From assembly GCA_958295665.1 (NCBI GenBank), contig OY282558.1:354311034-354375033 (forward strand): a stretch of 64,000 nt of DNA, given 5' to 3'. Numbering within the stretch: position 1 is the stretch's first letter; each line of letters starts with the position of its first letter. This stretch comes from Tipula vernalis. Its lineage: Eukaryota > Arthropoda > Insecta > Diptera > Tipulidae. The notes beneath the pieces were generated by a model. It had not been told where the DNA came from and searched no databases. It saw only the letters and a list, made by a program, of their open reading frames with translations. Positions 37,877 through 48,655 of the stretch are shown here, piece by piece. The translations under genes and the position numbers were made by a program.

Positions 37877-38101
37877 CATTGCGTGGACCGAGAAATTTTT
37901 GTTATTACCTGGTATTTCATATGGTAATTTTGAATTTTCTGCCACTGAACGACATCTTAACACTGAATCACAGAATACCCAGAACCGACGTAACGCGGTT
38001 TTCATATGGAGAAACGTGGACTCATTTTTTGTTGACATTGTTTTGGCGAAGGTAAGATTTTCAGTATTATGTTGTCGTTCAGTGCCTGAAAATTCAAAAC
38101 T
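37877..38101. mobile_element. Diverged MITE-related hairpin
   Basis: Inverted segments near 37928-37965 and 38055-38102 share TTTTGAATTTTC, GCACTGAACGACA and neighbours. The flanks CATTGCGTGG and (complement) CTTACCTTCGCCAAAACAA resemble the interior of family A MITEs, so this may be a distant relative. Confidence 0.5.
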
Positions 38102-38999
38102 AAAGGTCGAGTTACAATGGATCCTTTCCTTTCCGTTCCACTTCTCCGCCCAAATTAGTTTTAGACATTTTCTGTACATTTTGTATGAAGAAACGGAATG
38201 GTTAGTTATAAAGAAGACGGAACATATCTTAACCAAATAAATCAAATTAATTTTTTGAAATAACGTGAGAAGTAGGCTGAACCACAGAAGAAAGATTAAC
38301 CAGAATAGACATTGCGTGGATCAAATTTTTTTTTCATCTTACCTTCTTTTTTGGACATTGAAGTATAATTATTTTCGAATATTATGAATTTTTTGAATAT
38401 TTGATACAAATTATGCTGTTAAAACAAAACTTATCAAATAATTTCACTAACTATACTATTAAGGATTCTCAATTTTTATTATTTCAAATAAAAACCAGTA
38501 AACCAAAGAATACATAATCCAACTTTCTCTTACCTTCGGCAAATCAAGGTCAAAAAAATGAGTCCAAATTTTTCCATACAAAAACAGCGTTATGTCTCTT
38601 CTGGTTGTATTCTGTGGCTGAACTATATAGGGATTTAGATTATTTGAAAACATTAAAAAAAAAATTAAATTGTTAAAAATTAAAATGGATCACTATCTAA
38701 CTATTTCATTTGGAGAAAGCTAGTATTAAAATACCCGGATTCGTCCCTATCCAGATTTAAAGGACACATCCACCATCTGTTTTGCTTACAAATTCTATAA
38801 TATTGTTTATACAAAACGTATAAATCAAAGAGAATTTCTAAAGATTTTAGAGTCTCGTAGTCGTTCATTTTATTTTCTTATTTGTTTTTCAAATGTCAGT
38901 TTAAACAGACGGAACGGATGCAATGTAACCAACAAACGGAAAAGACGAGACGGAGAACGACGGAAGGAAACGAGACGGATTCATTGTAACTCGACCTTA
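38102..38999. mobile_element. MITE with AAAGGTCGAGTTACAATG ends, interrupted by a family A MITE
   Basis: The left end AAAGGTCGAGTTACAATGGA and the right end (complement) AAGGTCGAGTTACAATGAAT form an inverted pair. Inner GACGGA/CGAGACGG repeats lie near the right end. A 334-bp family A MITE is inserted at 38283-38616. No ORF. Confidence 0.65.
38283..38616. mobile_element. MITE, 334 bp, 7-bp target duplication (family A, copy 2)
   Basis: It starts CACAGAAGAAAGATTAACCA and ends TTCTGTG, with 7-bp direct repeats GCTGAAC at 38276-38282 and 38617-38623. It is highly similar to 3627-3963 in the same orientation. The right terminal repeat is partly eroded (GGTTGTATTCTGTG). Confidence 0.85.
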
Positions 39000-39241
39000 A
39001 GGGTAGAGACAATCTCGACGGAATGGAGACGGAATTACGCACAAAACGCAAAAATTAATTTAGTACTATAAAAATAAAAATTTTGCTGACAATCTCGACG
39101 CACGTTTTTGACATTAAAATTATTTTAAACTATCTAACATGAACTAAACCTTTTTGATTTCCGTAAATCTATAATTTGATGGCTCTAAACCCTTTTTTGT
39201 AAACGCATTTTTTGACCAATTTAAATTTTCCGTCGTAGTAT

Positions 39242-39993
39242 TATTATTATTATTGCGGGGGCCATGCGGGCGATCAGCCACTTCGCACTGCGACCTAAAA
39301 GATCTATTGTGCTGGCCCCTGCTTAATTATCCGTCCAGTCAATATTCAGGTTCTTAATGAACCTGACAATATTGCCTCCCGGTACGTGATACATACTATC
39401 TGGGCTTATTGCTCTCCCTCCTAGATGTTTACTACAGCATGTAGTTCCGCTAGAAAGACGGTAGCATTGGAGCTCAAGGACCTCGAGAGGGTTGTCCCAC
39501 TCCCGTATATTCCTACTCCTGCCCCGTATTCCGTTTGATTTTACTCTTACGAGTTGCTGGGAATTGCAAATCACCTGTAGGTCACCCAGCTATACTACAG
39601 GAAGGCTAAATAAAACTGGAGGGTGCCTGGTATCCAGAGTCCGCATATTTTGGGCTGATTAACCTATCAGCCATTCATCTTTCGGCATATGCTGTTCCAC
39701 CTTAGATTAGGGTTTTTTGTCAAAGTTTTCTCCTTTAGCGCCGTACTTTAGCCTGTGCCAAATGGCCAAAAATGTGCCAAGTGGCCTTAGTTACCAGTGG
39801 TTGCCACGAGGAGGCAGTACGTACACTTGCGAATTGTGAACAGGTTACCCCTTACACAATTGAACCCATCACGTAGCTGCCTAATGACAAGACCAGAACA
39901 GCCCACGTGATGCGCACCCTACTGGAAGGTTACGGAGCTGGTAGATTAATCTACTCAACTTTGATCCCCCCCTCCAATAGACACCAAACCACC
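39242..39993 (-). mobile_element. Retroposon, 752 bp, with ATT-repeat tail and 14-bp target duplication
   Basis: It is flanked by the perfect direct repeat TTCCGTCGTAGTAT (39228-39241 and 39994-40007). The minus-strand 3' end is a microsatellite tail (AAT)n at about 39242-39254. GC content is clearly higher than in the surroundings. An 83-codon frame at 39574-39323 minus has no domain I recognise. It is probably a 5'-truncated LINE consisting mainly of 3' sequence, or a SINE-like element. Confidence 0.75.
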
Positions 39994-40007
39994 TTCCGTC
40001 GTAGTAT

Positions 40008-40948
40008 AAAATCTACTAATCTAGTTAATAAGTAATAATTTAGCTACATAAAACCGTTTCATGTGATTGGCTTCACTTTAATTTGGATAACTTTAGTTCC
40101 CAAGAATCTCTTTCATTTTGTATTTTTTTTACATCAGAAACTGACACCTCAATCCGTTCTTGCGTGGAATATTGAAAATAATTTAATTTTAGTACTTGGT
40201 CTAATGCGCTCCGTCCGTCGACTTTGTCAATTCGCATGTATTTTCATATAATTTAACTTTTGCGCTATTGCGTGACTGCGCTACAGCGTCGAGACTGTCT
40301 GGGGGGTAACATGAAAAATATAAGGTACAGCAACCAAGTTGTTTATTCAGTCTCGTTTTGTACGCGTTACGGAGCGGACCAATAAAAAGTGGATAAATTA
40401 AGTCGCAATAAGTGGTTCTGGGTACTGCGTGATTCCGTATAAGTTTAACAAAATAAAAATGTCAATTTACATATAAATATTTGGCGATGTGATCAGCAAC
40501 ATTTCAAGACAAACAAATAAATTTAAAAAAAAAGTTTTTTATTATTCTGCGACTGAATCTTACCTTCGCCACAGAATAATAAATCACAGGGTACAAACAA
40601 CAAGCTATTCTGTGCCTTCGCCAACCCAAGTTCAAAAGAGTCGACATGTCGCTTCTGTTGTAAGCACTAAGCAGCAACTTTATGTAGGGGATTTCCCAAA
40701 TATTAATCAAGTATACAATATACATAAATGTACATACATATACAAGACACTTCAATAAAAATTCAAACACAAAAATAATAAAATAAATACATATTTCTAG
40801 TATTGATTGCATTTATATTTTGTACTGCCTAATTAGAGATTAGATAACACATTCACACACAATTTTATTAAAGTTACTTATTAGGCAAAACAATTTTCTT
40901 TAAAAACATGATTCGCCAATGGCCAATTTATATTGCACATGTACTTAC
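40008..40948. other. No gene recognised
   Basis: It contains short inverted CACAGAATAATA/TATTATTCTG words near 40538-40600 reminiscent of the nearby MITEs, but no complete element or gene. Confidence 0.5.
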
Positions 40949-40995
40949 CCGCCAACACCACCAAAATATTTAAGTTCTTCTTTGAATTTACTCAT
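40949..40995 (-). CDS. NAGK: Possible alternative first exon of NAGK
   Basis: An ATG at 40995 opens a 47-nt coding exon, MSKFKEELKYFGGVG plus two bases (GG), ending exactly at donor GTAAGT. It parallels the 23375 exon: both have TTTGAAAA before ATGA, both end FGGV-x-G, and both leave two bases, so both can join exon 2 (acceptor at 1355) in frame. Here the metal/phosphate-1 Glu (VEGG) is Gly (VGGG), which would be expected to weaken catalysis (inference). If used, the intron is about 39.6 kb and the protein has 351 residues. Otherwise it is a decayed duplicate of exon 1 or belongs to another gene. Confidence 0.5.
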
Positions 40996-41402
40996 TTTCA
41001 AAATTGTTGTATTCACCGTTAAATTTAGTTACTTCTCAATGTAGTATAACTACATTCAACCTTTTTTTAGCCAAGAATATTGCGTGCTTTGACGTCAAGG
41101 TTTTTTTTTATATATGAATTTGTTTCAAATTTTATTTGCAAAAAAATATCAGCTTGTTTGCTCCCGTACAAATACACACCGGTTGAATAAAAAATTTTTT
41201 AATTTATTTGCAATCCCGTACTAAAGATGTCACTTATTTTTAGTTAGCACAGAATTTACTTTACTTTTTTTTATAACAGTTTAGTGTTTTTCGACAAGAA
41301 AAATGTAATGGTGTGAGTATCACGACAAATCGACGAAATGTTTTGTTTTAACTTTACCAAACTAAATTTTATACAATAAAATAAAAGTTAATTAAAAATA
41401 AA
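40996..41402. promoter_or_regulatory. Candidate bidirectional promoter, NAGK alternative exon / SEC20
   Basis: Only 407 bp separate the two divergent start codons. Such spacing commonly indicates a shared promoter. A TGACGTCA-like CRE core (TGACGTCAAG at about 41090) lies between them. No clear TATA box was chosen. Confidence 0.4.
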
Positions 41403-42529
41403 ATGGATACACGTAAATATACATTATCATCACTGCGACAAGATATAATCGATCATAATTTACATGTTAAAGCAATTATACAGGTGAATTTAAATATTTT
41501 GTTTTTAATAAGAATATTTTTTTATACTTTGCTACTATACCCAGAGATGAGCTGTCAAAGTTTTATAGCAATTTGAGCAAATTTTGTTTATGCAGAGGAT
41601 ATTGTTATTATTTTTGAATTAAGTACCTACAAATTTCTAATGACATACATAATCTTAATAATTGTACTTAATTTACTTACATCAAAATTTAAATAACTCA
41701 AACTAGCATTTTTTATTAAATAAAATTTTAATTAAATAGTTATCTTCTCTCTATAAACCATTTTAACGGCGGAATTCAACCAAGGCCAGTACCCAAACTT
41801 TATTTAAATACGAATTCTGCTGAAACTAATAATTTGTTAACGTTAAACCGACAAGTTCTTTTGAAAATCATGCTTAATGTATTTTCTTTTTTTTAACTAC
41901 AGGATATTTTAGCATTTCGTGGACCACTGTCCGAACTAGAAAGCCTAAATGAGGCGGGCCGCACCAAACTATCTGCATTTCGTAAATCTATAGAAAAATT
42001 AGATGACTGGGCCAAAGATGAAGGTGATCCTGTACTAGAAAAAGAAGTGGATACGCATAGGCAACAATTTTCTCGTACACTTCAAGCATTTCGAAAGGCA
42101 AATATTTCGACGCTGCTCGAAATAGAGAAGGCTGATAAAAAAGAATTATTTTCGATGAGTGATGAATCTGAGTTGAGACAAAGAGGTGGTGGTGGTGGTG
42201 GTGGTGGTGGTGGTGGAAGTACACGATCAAACCGTGGTAGTTTAATTGCGCAACATGAAAGTGTTACCGATAAAATGTTATCAATATCAAGACACTTATC
42301 GGAGACAACGCAGAAAAGTGCAGCCACACTCGATACGCTTGTTTCATCGTCAGTTAGCGTTAAGGATACAAAGGATGAGTTACAGAATACTGCTGGAACA
42401 ATATCACAATCGAGAAAATTAAATAAGAAATATGACCGGCGTGAATGTACCGATAAAATTTTGTTATTTTTAACATTTTCATTTTTTTTAGCATGTGTTT
42501 TCTATATTGTACAAAAAAGGTTGTTTTAA
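41403..42529 (+). CDS. Sec20: Vesicle transport protein SEC20 (BNIP1 homologue), 2 exons
   Basis: SEC20 is a tail-anchored Qb-SNARE of the ER that works with syntaxin 18 and USE1 in Golgi-to-ER retrograde transport (family knowledge). Exons 41403-41483 and 41903-42529 (CAG|GTGAAT ... CTACAG|GAT, phase 0) give 235 residues, close to human BNIP1 (228). Residues 1-110 are helical and charged. A run of 11 Gly (122-132) follows, then a SNARE-like helix (about 145-207), basic RKLNKKYDRRE and a single C-terminal membrane segment ILLFLTFSFFLACVFYIV (about 212-230). A poly(A) signal is at 42595-42600. The Gly run comes from (GGT)10 at 42185-42214. The gene appears intact and is divergent to the candidate NAGK exon. 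Confidence 0.93.
42185..42214 (+). repeat. (GGT)10 microsatellite in SEC20 coding sequence
   Basis: Ten GGT codons, followed by a GGA, encode 11 consecutive glycines between the N-terminal and SNARE regions. Confidence 0.97.
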
Positions 42530-42594
42530 AGAATTTAAAAATACTCTAATATATCTAGAAAATACAGCTTCTTGCTCCCAAGAGACTATGAGAA

Positions 42595-42600
42595 AATAAA
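42595..42600 (+). promoter_or_regulatory. Poly(A) signal of SEC20
   Basis: AATAAA 66 bp after the SEC20 stop codon. Confidence 0.6.
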
Positions 42601-43286
42601 TTATTTTTTTGTAAATATATTTATATGTAAAACATACCTATAATTTTTGATTCAACATTTAATTTTTTAAATATTTTATACATGCTACCTACTCTCATAG
42701 TATTGACGAGCTTTACTTCAAAAATTTTATCATTCCTTGAATTAACAACAAAAAAAAATATGAAATTAAATTTTAAATTAATTTATTTGTTAAATAAAGA
42801 AAATAATTTAAAAGTTAAATATCGTTATGGTTCGATTTTGCTTTAATTTTTTCCTAAGGCATTTTGAGCGCAATGCTTTGGTTTTATAACCGGCCGGTAG
42901 GTGTATGATTTTTTAAAAATTTTAATGTACACAAAGCCTCATACCTGGAACATGAATTGAGATGTTTTCTGTGATGTAAACCTCAGCGAACAAAAGAAGT
43001 AGTCTGTTTTGAAGGATGCAGATTTTATAGTTTCTATGGTTTTTTAGCGGCTCGGGCAACAAATTTTTGGGAAGTTTAAGGAGAGTGTCTCGACTAATCG
43101 ATGTTTCTAAAGTCTGTCTTTTATTTTATGTGAATATAAACAAGATAATTCCACCATCAGAGTTACTTAACTTTATATAAGCAATACTACTTAAATTTAA
43201 ATTAGGTAGCCATATCTAAATCCACAGAGATCACTTCCATTGATGTCCTTATTTTCTTCGTTACTCAATTTCATTTCTAAAACATA
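42601..43286. other. Intergenic, no gene seen
   Basis: AT-rich 3' flank of SEC20, without open frames of note or recognised repeats. Confidence 0.6.
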
Positions 43287-43293
43287 ATACAGC

Positions 43294-43317
43294 CACAGAA
43301 GAAAGATTAATTCTGTG
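43294..43317. mobile_element. 24-bp end-to-end remnant of a family A MITE
   Basis: CACAGAAGAAAGATTAA is joined directly to TTCTGTG, so both element tips are present with nothing between. The flanks ATACAGC (43287-43293) and ATACGGC (43318-43324) match at 6 of 7 positions, as expected for a 7-bp target duplication. It is an internal deletion or imperfect excision product. Confidence 0.65.
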
Positions 43318-43680
43318 ATACGGCTCCTTTCAACTCATTTTTATTTGGCAGTTACATATTTAAAAATCCCCATGTATTATTACAATTTTTCAGCTGTTCT
43401 TTCTGAAAATGAATTAATAGCTTTGTCTAGAATAACATTGAACAAATGATATATAAATATTTTATCTGGTTCATCTGCATTTGGAATTTCGTCAGTGCGC
43501 TCATATTCAAACAATCTCTTCTTCTTCAGATTCGTTTATTTTGGAAAATGAGCTCTACTTCTAATTTAGCAGCCAATTCATTTGCTGCCTCTTTGCTTTT
43601 ACATATCCATTTGCACGATCATCAATTAGGTAGTCAGTGACACTACACATTCGAGACAGCAGTAGATATTTTCACAAAGG

Positions 43681-44870
43681 TTTTTTTTTTTTTTTTGGAA
43701 GGGAAATCTTCAACAAGACGAAGCTTTGATGGTGGCAAACATCTCAGCAACAGTGATGGATTTATACCAACTAAAAACCTCACACCCGTTTATCCATCCT
43801 CCATGCGGAACTATAGTTAGACATTACTTCGCATGGAGGTGACTAATCATTCGAGTCTATTCTCCACAGCGTCTCAACCATTGATTGAGATTGCCACCGC
43901 TATCTAATCACGATTTGTTGTTCGTTGTTCTGCTCTTGCACGCTCTAAGCGTCTCAGCTCCTTCAGTACCACCGCCGAAGTGTGGCTTACAGCATTCCAT
44001 GTTTCTTCAGAAACAAGCATTAGTTCGGATATGTTTTCAGGTGTTGGGCGCTGCCCAAGGATATCCGACAGTTCACTCTGGGTTGTCTCAAACCGCGAAC
44101 ATTGAAAAAAAACGTGTTCCACATCCTCTTGTGATCCTTTGCAGGCCGGACACTCTGGAGTGTCGGTATGCTTAAATCTGTAAAGATATGCCCCGAAACA
44201 ACCATGCCCACTTAACAACTGCGTCAGATAGCAGTTAAGTTCGCCATGTCGCCTATCTATTTATCCATTTTTCGATGGATGCTATGAGACTGTAAGTCTA
44301 CCGACCCTTTTCCGATCTATCCCACCGTCTATGCCATTCTGTCAGAGTTGTAATGCGTTCTGATGCTCTGCTCCCTGGTTGTTCACGATGTAGGTACCAT
44401 TTCTTCCTCTCCTTTCCAAGTAGATCAATTGGGATCATTCCCGCAATAACAACTGTCACGTCATCGGATACTGTGCGGAAACCACATATTACCCTTAAGG
44501 CACCAAGGCGGTACACCGATACTAACTTTTGTCTATATGTCCCAAAGTCCATCGCATCACTCCAAACAGGTGATCCATAGAGGATGATGGAGGTTACAAC
44601 ATTTGCCAGCAGCATCCTAAGACACTCTCTTGACCCGCCAGTGTTGGGCATAATGCGGGAGAGGGCTGCAGCTACTTTGGCAGCTTTTCTGCTCACTATC
44701 GTTAGGTGTTCCTTAAAGTTAAAGCGCGCATCAATTTCGACACCCAGATATCGTAATGAAGGCTGCGAGGGTATTAAGATTCCGCCAACATCAATATTTA
44801 CAATTTCTCTTACCTTCCTACTGGTAATTAAGACTGCTTCGGTTTTACGGTTACGCGTATTGCTTACGGT
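43681..44870 (-). mobile_element. 5'-truncated LINE (R1-like) with poly(A) tail and target duplication
   Basis: A T16 run at about 43681-43696 is the minus-strand poly(A) tail. Direct repeats TTTTCACAAAGG (43669-43680) and TTTTCACAGAGG (44871-44882) match at 11 of 12 positions. The element keeps only the C-terminal part of ORF2 plus about 200 bp of 3' sequence, typical of incomplete target-primed reverse transcription. Confidence 0.88.
43904..44856 (-). pseudogene. LINE ORF2 C-terminal fragment (RT thumb and zinc knuckle)
   Basis: On the minus strand it starts with KTEAVLITSRKV (about 44856), then LRYLGVEIDARFNFKEHL, then SRKAAKVAAALSRIMPNTGG and ILYGSPVWSDAM (44696-44298). A frame change near 44290-44220 precedes the last block, LSGHGCFGAYLYRFKH and CPACKGSQEDVEHVFFQC, a Cys/His knuckle usual at the C-terminus of R1-group ORF2. 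The catalytic palm is absent, so it is dead on arrival. Confidence 0.85.
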
Positions 44871-44882
44871 TTTTCACAGAGG

Positions 44883-46403
44883 TGTAAACGTATATATGCA
44901 TAAATGTATGTTTGTACTAAAACAATGTGGGTTTTTTTCCGCCAATGCCTCCTTCCGTTAAATAAATTTAATTTTTCATTTTCATCAGCCAACATTTTTC
45001 ATTATTAAAGAAAAATGAAGATATGCCCCATTTATTTTATTTTCGAAGAATCTTGATGGCGTCCTAAGCAGGATTGCGCCCGGCCAACTGATAAAGTGTC
45101 TCATGCAGCATACTCTACTTTGCATCTAACATAGACGAAATACAGAAGGAAGCCTTCATTTTCTTGGAAGCCATTAGTCCATCATATATATGATAAACCC
45201 AAGCATTGAGTTCATTTTGGCTATAATGCTATTAAAATGTCTATTAAATGTTACATTTTCGATGAATGTGACCACCAGATCGATAGTTTCACAAATATCA
45301 CAGATAGTCTTATTGAACATTTCAAGAAAAATGATTTCTTAATACTCGAATAAAACACAACACTTTGTGTAATTTCACTTTAATGGCACTTTTTAGATTG
45401 ATCGTTATTTACGAGTAACGTTGATTTTAAGATTTTTCAGAAACTAAAAGTTCTGGGGCCTCAAATCATCCAATTTAGTTAGCAAGGTGACTGCCAAATA
45501 GTAAGAAGAGATGGTCGCGATGCTGTGTTTTCGTGTTCGGTTGTCGGTGCTGACCAAAAACTCAGTTAATTAACAACTATATACCTACTTGCTTCGAAAC
45601 ATAGAAACGATTGGGTGTAAGATTGTTTTTTGGGCTTGACCACCTCCAATTTTCCCCTATATAAGTGTAATACAACATTTTAATCTTCTTACGCCAATTT
45701 TTTTTAATAATTACCTTGTCGGAAAGAAATCCTTTTTAGGCAAATTATGTATTAAAAGTTGCCCTGATTTCATTTTCTCATCGATGTAATGTATAACACA
45801 ATATATGGCTTAGTGGTCGGTTAAACGGCCTTTCAACTAACTGCTTCTTCAGCGGTCAAACGCAACGAGCGATTTAACATGCTACCGTTTTGTATACTGT
45901 ATTATATTTACTTGTAGTAAATAATTAATTAGGTAGATAATTTAGTTTAATTAAATTAAATATGAGGCTTTATGTGCCTCTAATTCTTTTTCAACTCCAT
46001 ACTTGAAATCTTTTGATACGTCTTCGTCACTTCTATTCTAATACCAATAAAGAGATAAATATAAGGAATTAATTATGTTGCACATCACATAGTTCTACGT
46101 GTGGGTTTTAATTGAGTTGTCTAATTTCCGAACAAAGTTTTTGTTCTGTATCTGATTCTGATATTAGGCACATATTGTATATTAAATTAAAAAAAAAAAA
46201 ATGAATTGAATTATATACAGATTAGTATAAATAAAACCGCCAAGAAAACACTTATTATTACATTTCTGTTCAAAGTTTCACTTTGTGTTTAAGTTTAAGT
46301 GTTTAACATAAATAAATCTCAAAATTATTTCTTAACAAAATTATCACACCGCAAAAACAAATGAAACACATAATAAAAAATATTATTTCAATAAAAAATT
46401 GTA
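44883..46403. other. Intergenic, no gene recognised
   Basis: Part of 45040-45200 is less AT-rich but shows no domain in any frame. A poly(A)-type AATAAA for the next minus-strand gene lies near 46405-46411. Confidence 0.5.
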
Positions 46404-46531
46404 TTTTATTTTAGATTCAATCTCTTTTCATAAAAATAATTGACTTAATTATAAAAAAATTATCACAATTGTCGTTAATCTTAGTGAACTACGAAATGTT
46501 TCAAACAAACATGTTATCTTGTTTTAAAAAC

Positions 46532-46843
46532 TTAATAAGGACAGAATGGTTGAGCTGGGAATGGAATTGCCCTAGGATTAGCGTACGAATCTGCATGTAT
46601 TGTTCGGCAAACTTGTTTATAACTGCGTGCACCATCACTTCGACTGCTCGGTTGTCGTCTTGGAGCTGGTGCTCCGAAACTTCTATATCCAGTTCCATAT
46701 CCACCACCACCATAACCACCTCCCTGATAACCACCATACGAATTAAAACCAAATAATTTGGCGAATATTGGATCGGCCGACGAATGTTGGATGCAACATA
46801 AAATTGTTACTAAAATTACGGTTGTCACTGTGATTAAATGCAT
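46532..46843 (-). CDS. Small secreted Gly/Tyr-rich protein
   Basis: A single exon encodes 103 residues if the second in-frame Met is used. That start is preferred because it directly gives a signal peptide, MHLITVTTVILVTILCC, with likely cleavage after SSADP-type sequence (about residue 22). An upstream in-frame ATG at 46885 would bury it. The mature part has a FGFNSYGGYQGGGYGGGGYG tract, then a basic, Ser/Arg stretch and a conserved-looking tail, KQVCRTIHADSYANP to PAQPFCPY, with two cysteines that could form a disulphide. I know similar small proteins from insects, but their function is not established. A TATAAATA box lies at about 47000 on the minus strand, 150 bp upstream. Confidence 0.75.
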   Translation of the reverse strand: MHLITVTTVILVTILCCIQHSSADPIFAKLFGFNSYGGYQGGGYGGGGYGTGYRSFGAPAPRRQPSSRSDGARSYKQVCRTIHADSYANPRAIPFPAQPFCPY

Positions 46844-46992
46844 GATTTTCTTATTATTTCGACACAAACTATTTTTATTTTTCACTATTAATTAAAATAT
46901 TTTTTTTTCAAATCCCTTCAAAAGTTAACTGTTTCACTATTAAGTAATATGTATTGCAGATATTTTACAAAGCCGAAACTAGTTTTCAATTT

Positions 46993-47000
46993 TATTTATA
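46993..47000 (-). promoter_or_regulatory. TATA box candidate for the small secreted protein gene
   Basis: TATAAATA on the minus strand, about 150 bp upstream of the chosen ATG, leaving room for a 5' leader of about 120 nt. Confidence 0.45.
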
Positions 47001-48655
47001 GATTTTTCTTTTTATAAACTATTAATTTATGGTATTATTAACTTGTCTCGACTTATTTATAATAGTTATGAATTTTTGCTTTTTAAATCACTTTTTATAT
47101 GTTCGTAAGTTTTATTATTGTGTCTTACGTCTTCACAGATAAGAATTGCAATGGTAACATTTGTATTAATCAATTTTGCTTTTATATTAAAAAGAAAAAA
47201 AAAACCGCCATACAGTAGAGACAAAACAAACAAAAATTTTCTTCTTAATTTTAATACAAACGCGCGCGATTTGATTGACCTTCGCGGTTTAAAATTATTT
47301 TATTTATTCGAATAATATTATTATTATTATATTTCGCAGTATTCAATGTTCTTGAACTTGCATTAATCATTTTTTCACTTTATGTTAAAGTATATTTCAT
47401 ATGTAGAGGAAGAATATATTATGCCTGATTTGAATTCTTAATTTAAGATGACTCCCTTAAATATGGGGGATTAAACGGCGATAAAAACCACCTTAGAACA
47501 CAAAAACCACTGGTTATATTAATTGTAAAATTAAAATCACAATTAAAAATGTAAATAATATTTTACGGTAATATACCCGCTCTTCCATGTTCACTTGAAA
47601 ACTATTCATGTAGAAAGAAAAATGTGAATGACTCGCGATTTAAAAAAAAAAAAAAAAAAATTAAAAAAGAAATTTAATTTATAATTCTGCACTTTCGGTG
47701 GCATGTAACCACCGTTAAAAAAAATAAACCTATTATTTATGGTGTATTAATATGAATGAAACTTTATACCTATTTTTCCGGTATTATTGTCTGAAATCAT
47801 TCAAGGCATAAAATAATGTAAAGACAATCCTTCCCGCAGCGTGTTGCATAATTCTAATCAATTCCAAACAACATTAAAATATGTACGGCTACTACATTAT
47901 TATAACATTGAGACAAAACACATATTATGTATGTATGTATGTATTTCTGGTGAACAAAATAAGGTCAATTACATGAAAAAGTTACTTTTCAAAACTAAAT
48001 TTATATTTTATTGTACCAGCTTAGAGAATTTTCCATAATATGGCAATTAAAATCAACTCTATAATTATTATAATTTGAAAATGAAAAGTGAATTTTCATA
48101 CATATGGTATCTCGTGGTGGTGGAAAGCCAATGATGTGGATTTTAAATAATGATGGTGGGACTAAATAAATAAGCATTTCTTAAATTTTGGTTGAAAAAT
48201 TGTATCTACAGTTGTGACGAAAACGCACAAGGTGAATGAATCAATCGTATTAATACCTAATTAAAAATTTAGTGACGTTACTAAACTTAAGTTTTGCATT
48301 GGGTACATTCTTGGATGAAAATGAGTAACGCTTAAATACTCATATGAAATGAATATGGTTATGGTCAGTGATATAATATACAGATTACGTTTTTAAGCTA
48401 TGTATATAATTATGAGCAAATGAAATTTGTACGGACGTGCTGTCGTCGAACAGTCCGTCAACGGTTCTTGGACGCACCAATGTTGACTTGACGGTGCTGG
48501 GATCCAGAAGCATTATTTCAAAGGAATGTTTTTTTTAATTTAAATGTTTTATATTCGATGTCCAATATTTATATTCCATAATCTTTTAGCATATAGATAT
48601 GTTAAAATAGTTATTTACGTATCAAGTGATAACTGGTAAGTATTTTTTTTTCATG
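47001..48655. other. Intergenic, no gene seen
   Basis: AT-rich, with an A19-type run near 47642 and a (TATG)n microsatellite near 47926-47944. Only chance frames. Confidence 0.6.

Noticed and set aside
37625..38245. 206-codon minus-strand open frame
   Set aside because: It runs through MITE-derived inverted repeats, has no domain or plausible composition, and the opposite strand is also open for 113 codons, as expected for a palindromic element.
42082..42327. Minus-strand frame with a polyproline run, and another with polyhistidine at 41988-42230
   Set aside because: Both are antisense readings of the (GGT)10 tract and the SEC20 exon.
46501..46756. Two further overlapping frames (plus 46469-46756, minus 46501-46752), one Ser/Thr-rich
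   Set aside because: Shadows of the Gly/Tyr-rich secreted protein repeat in other frames.
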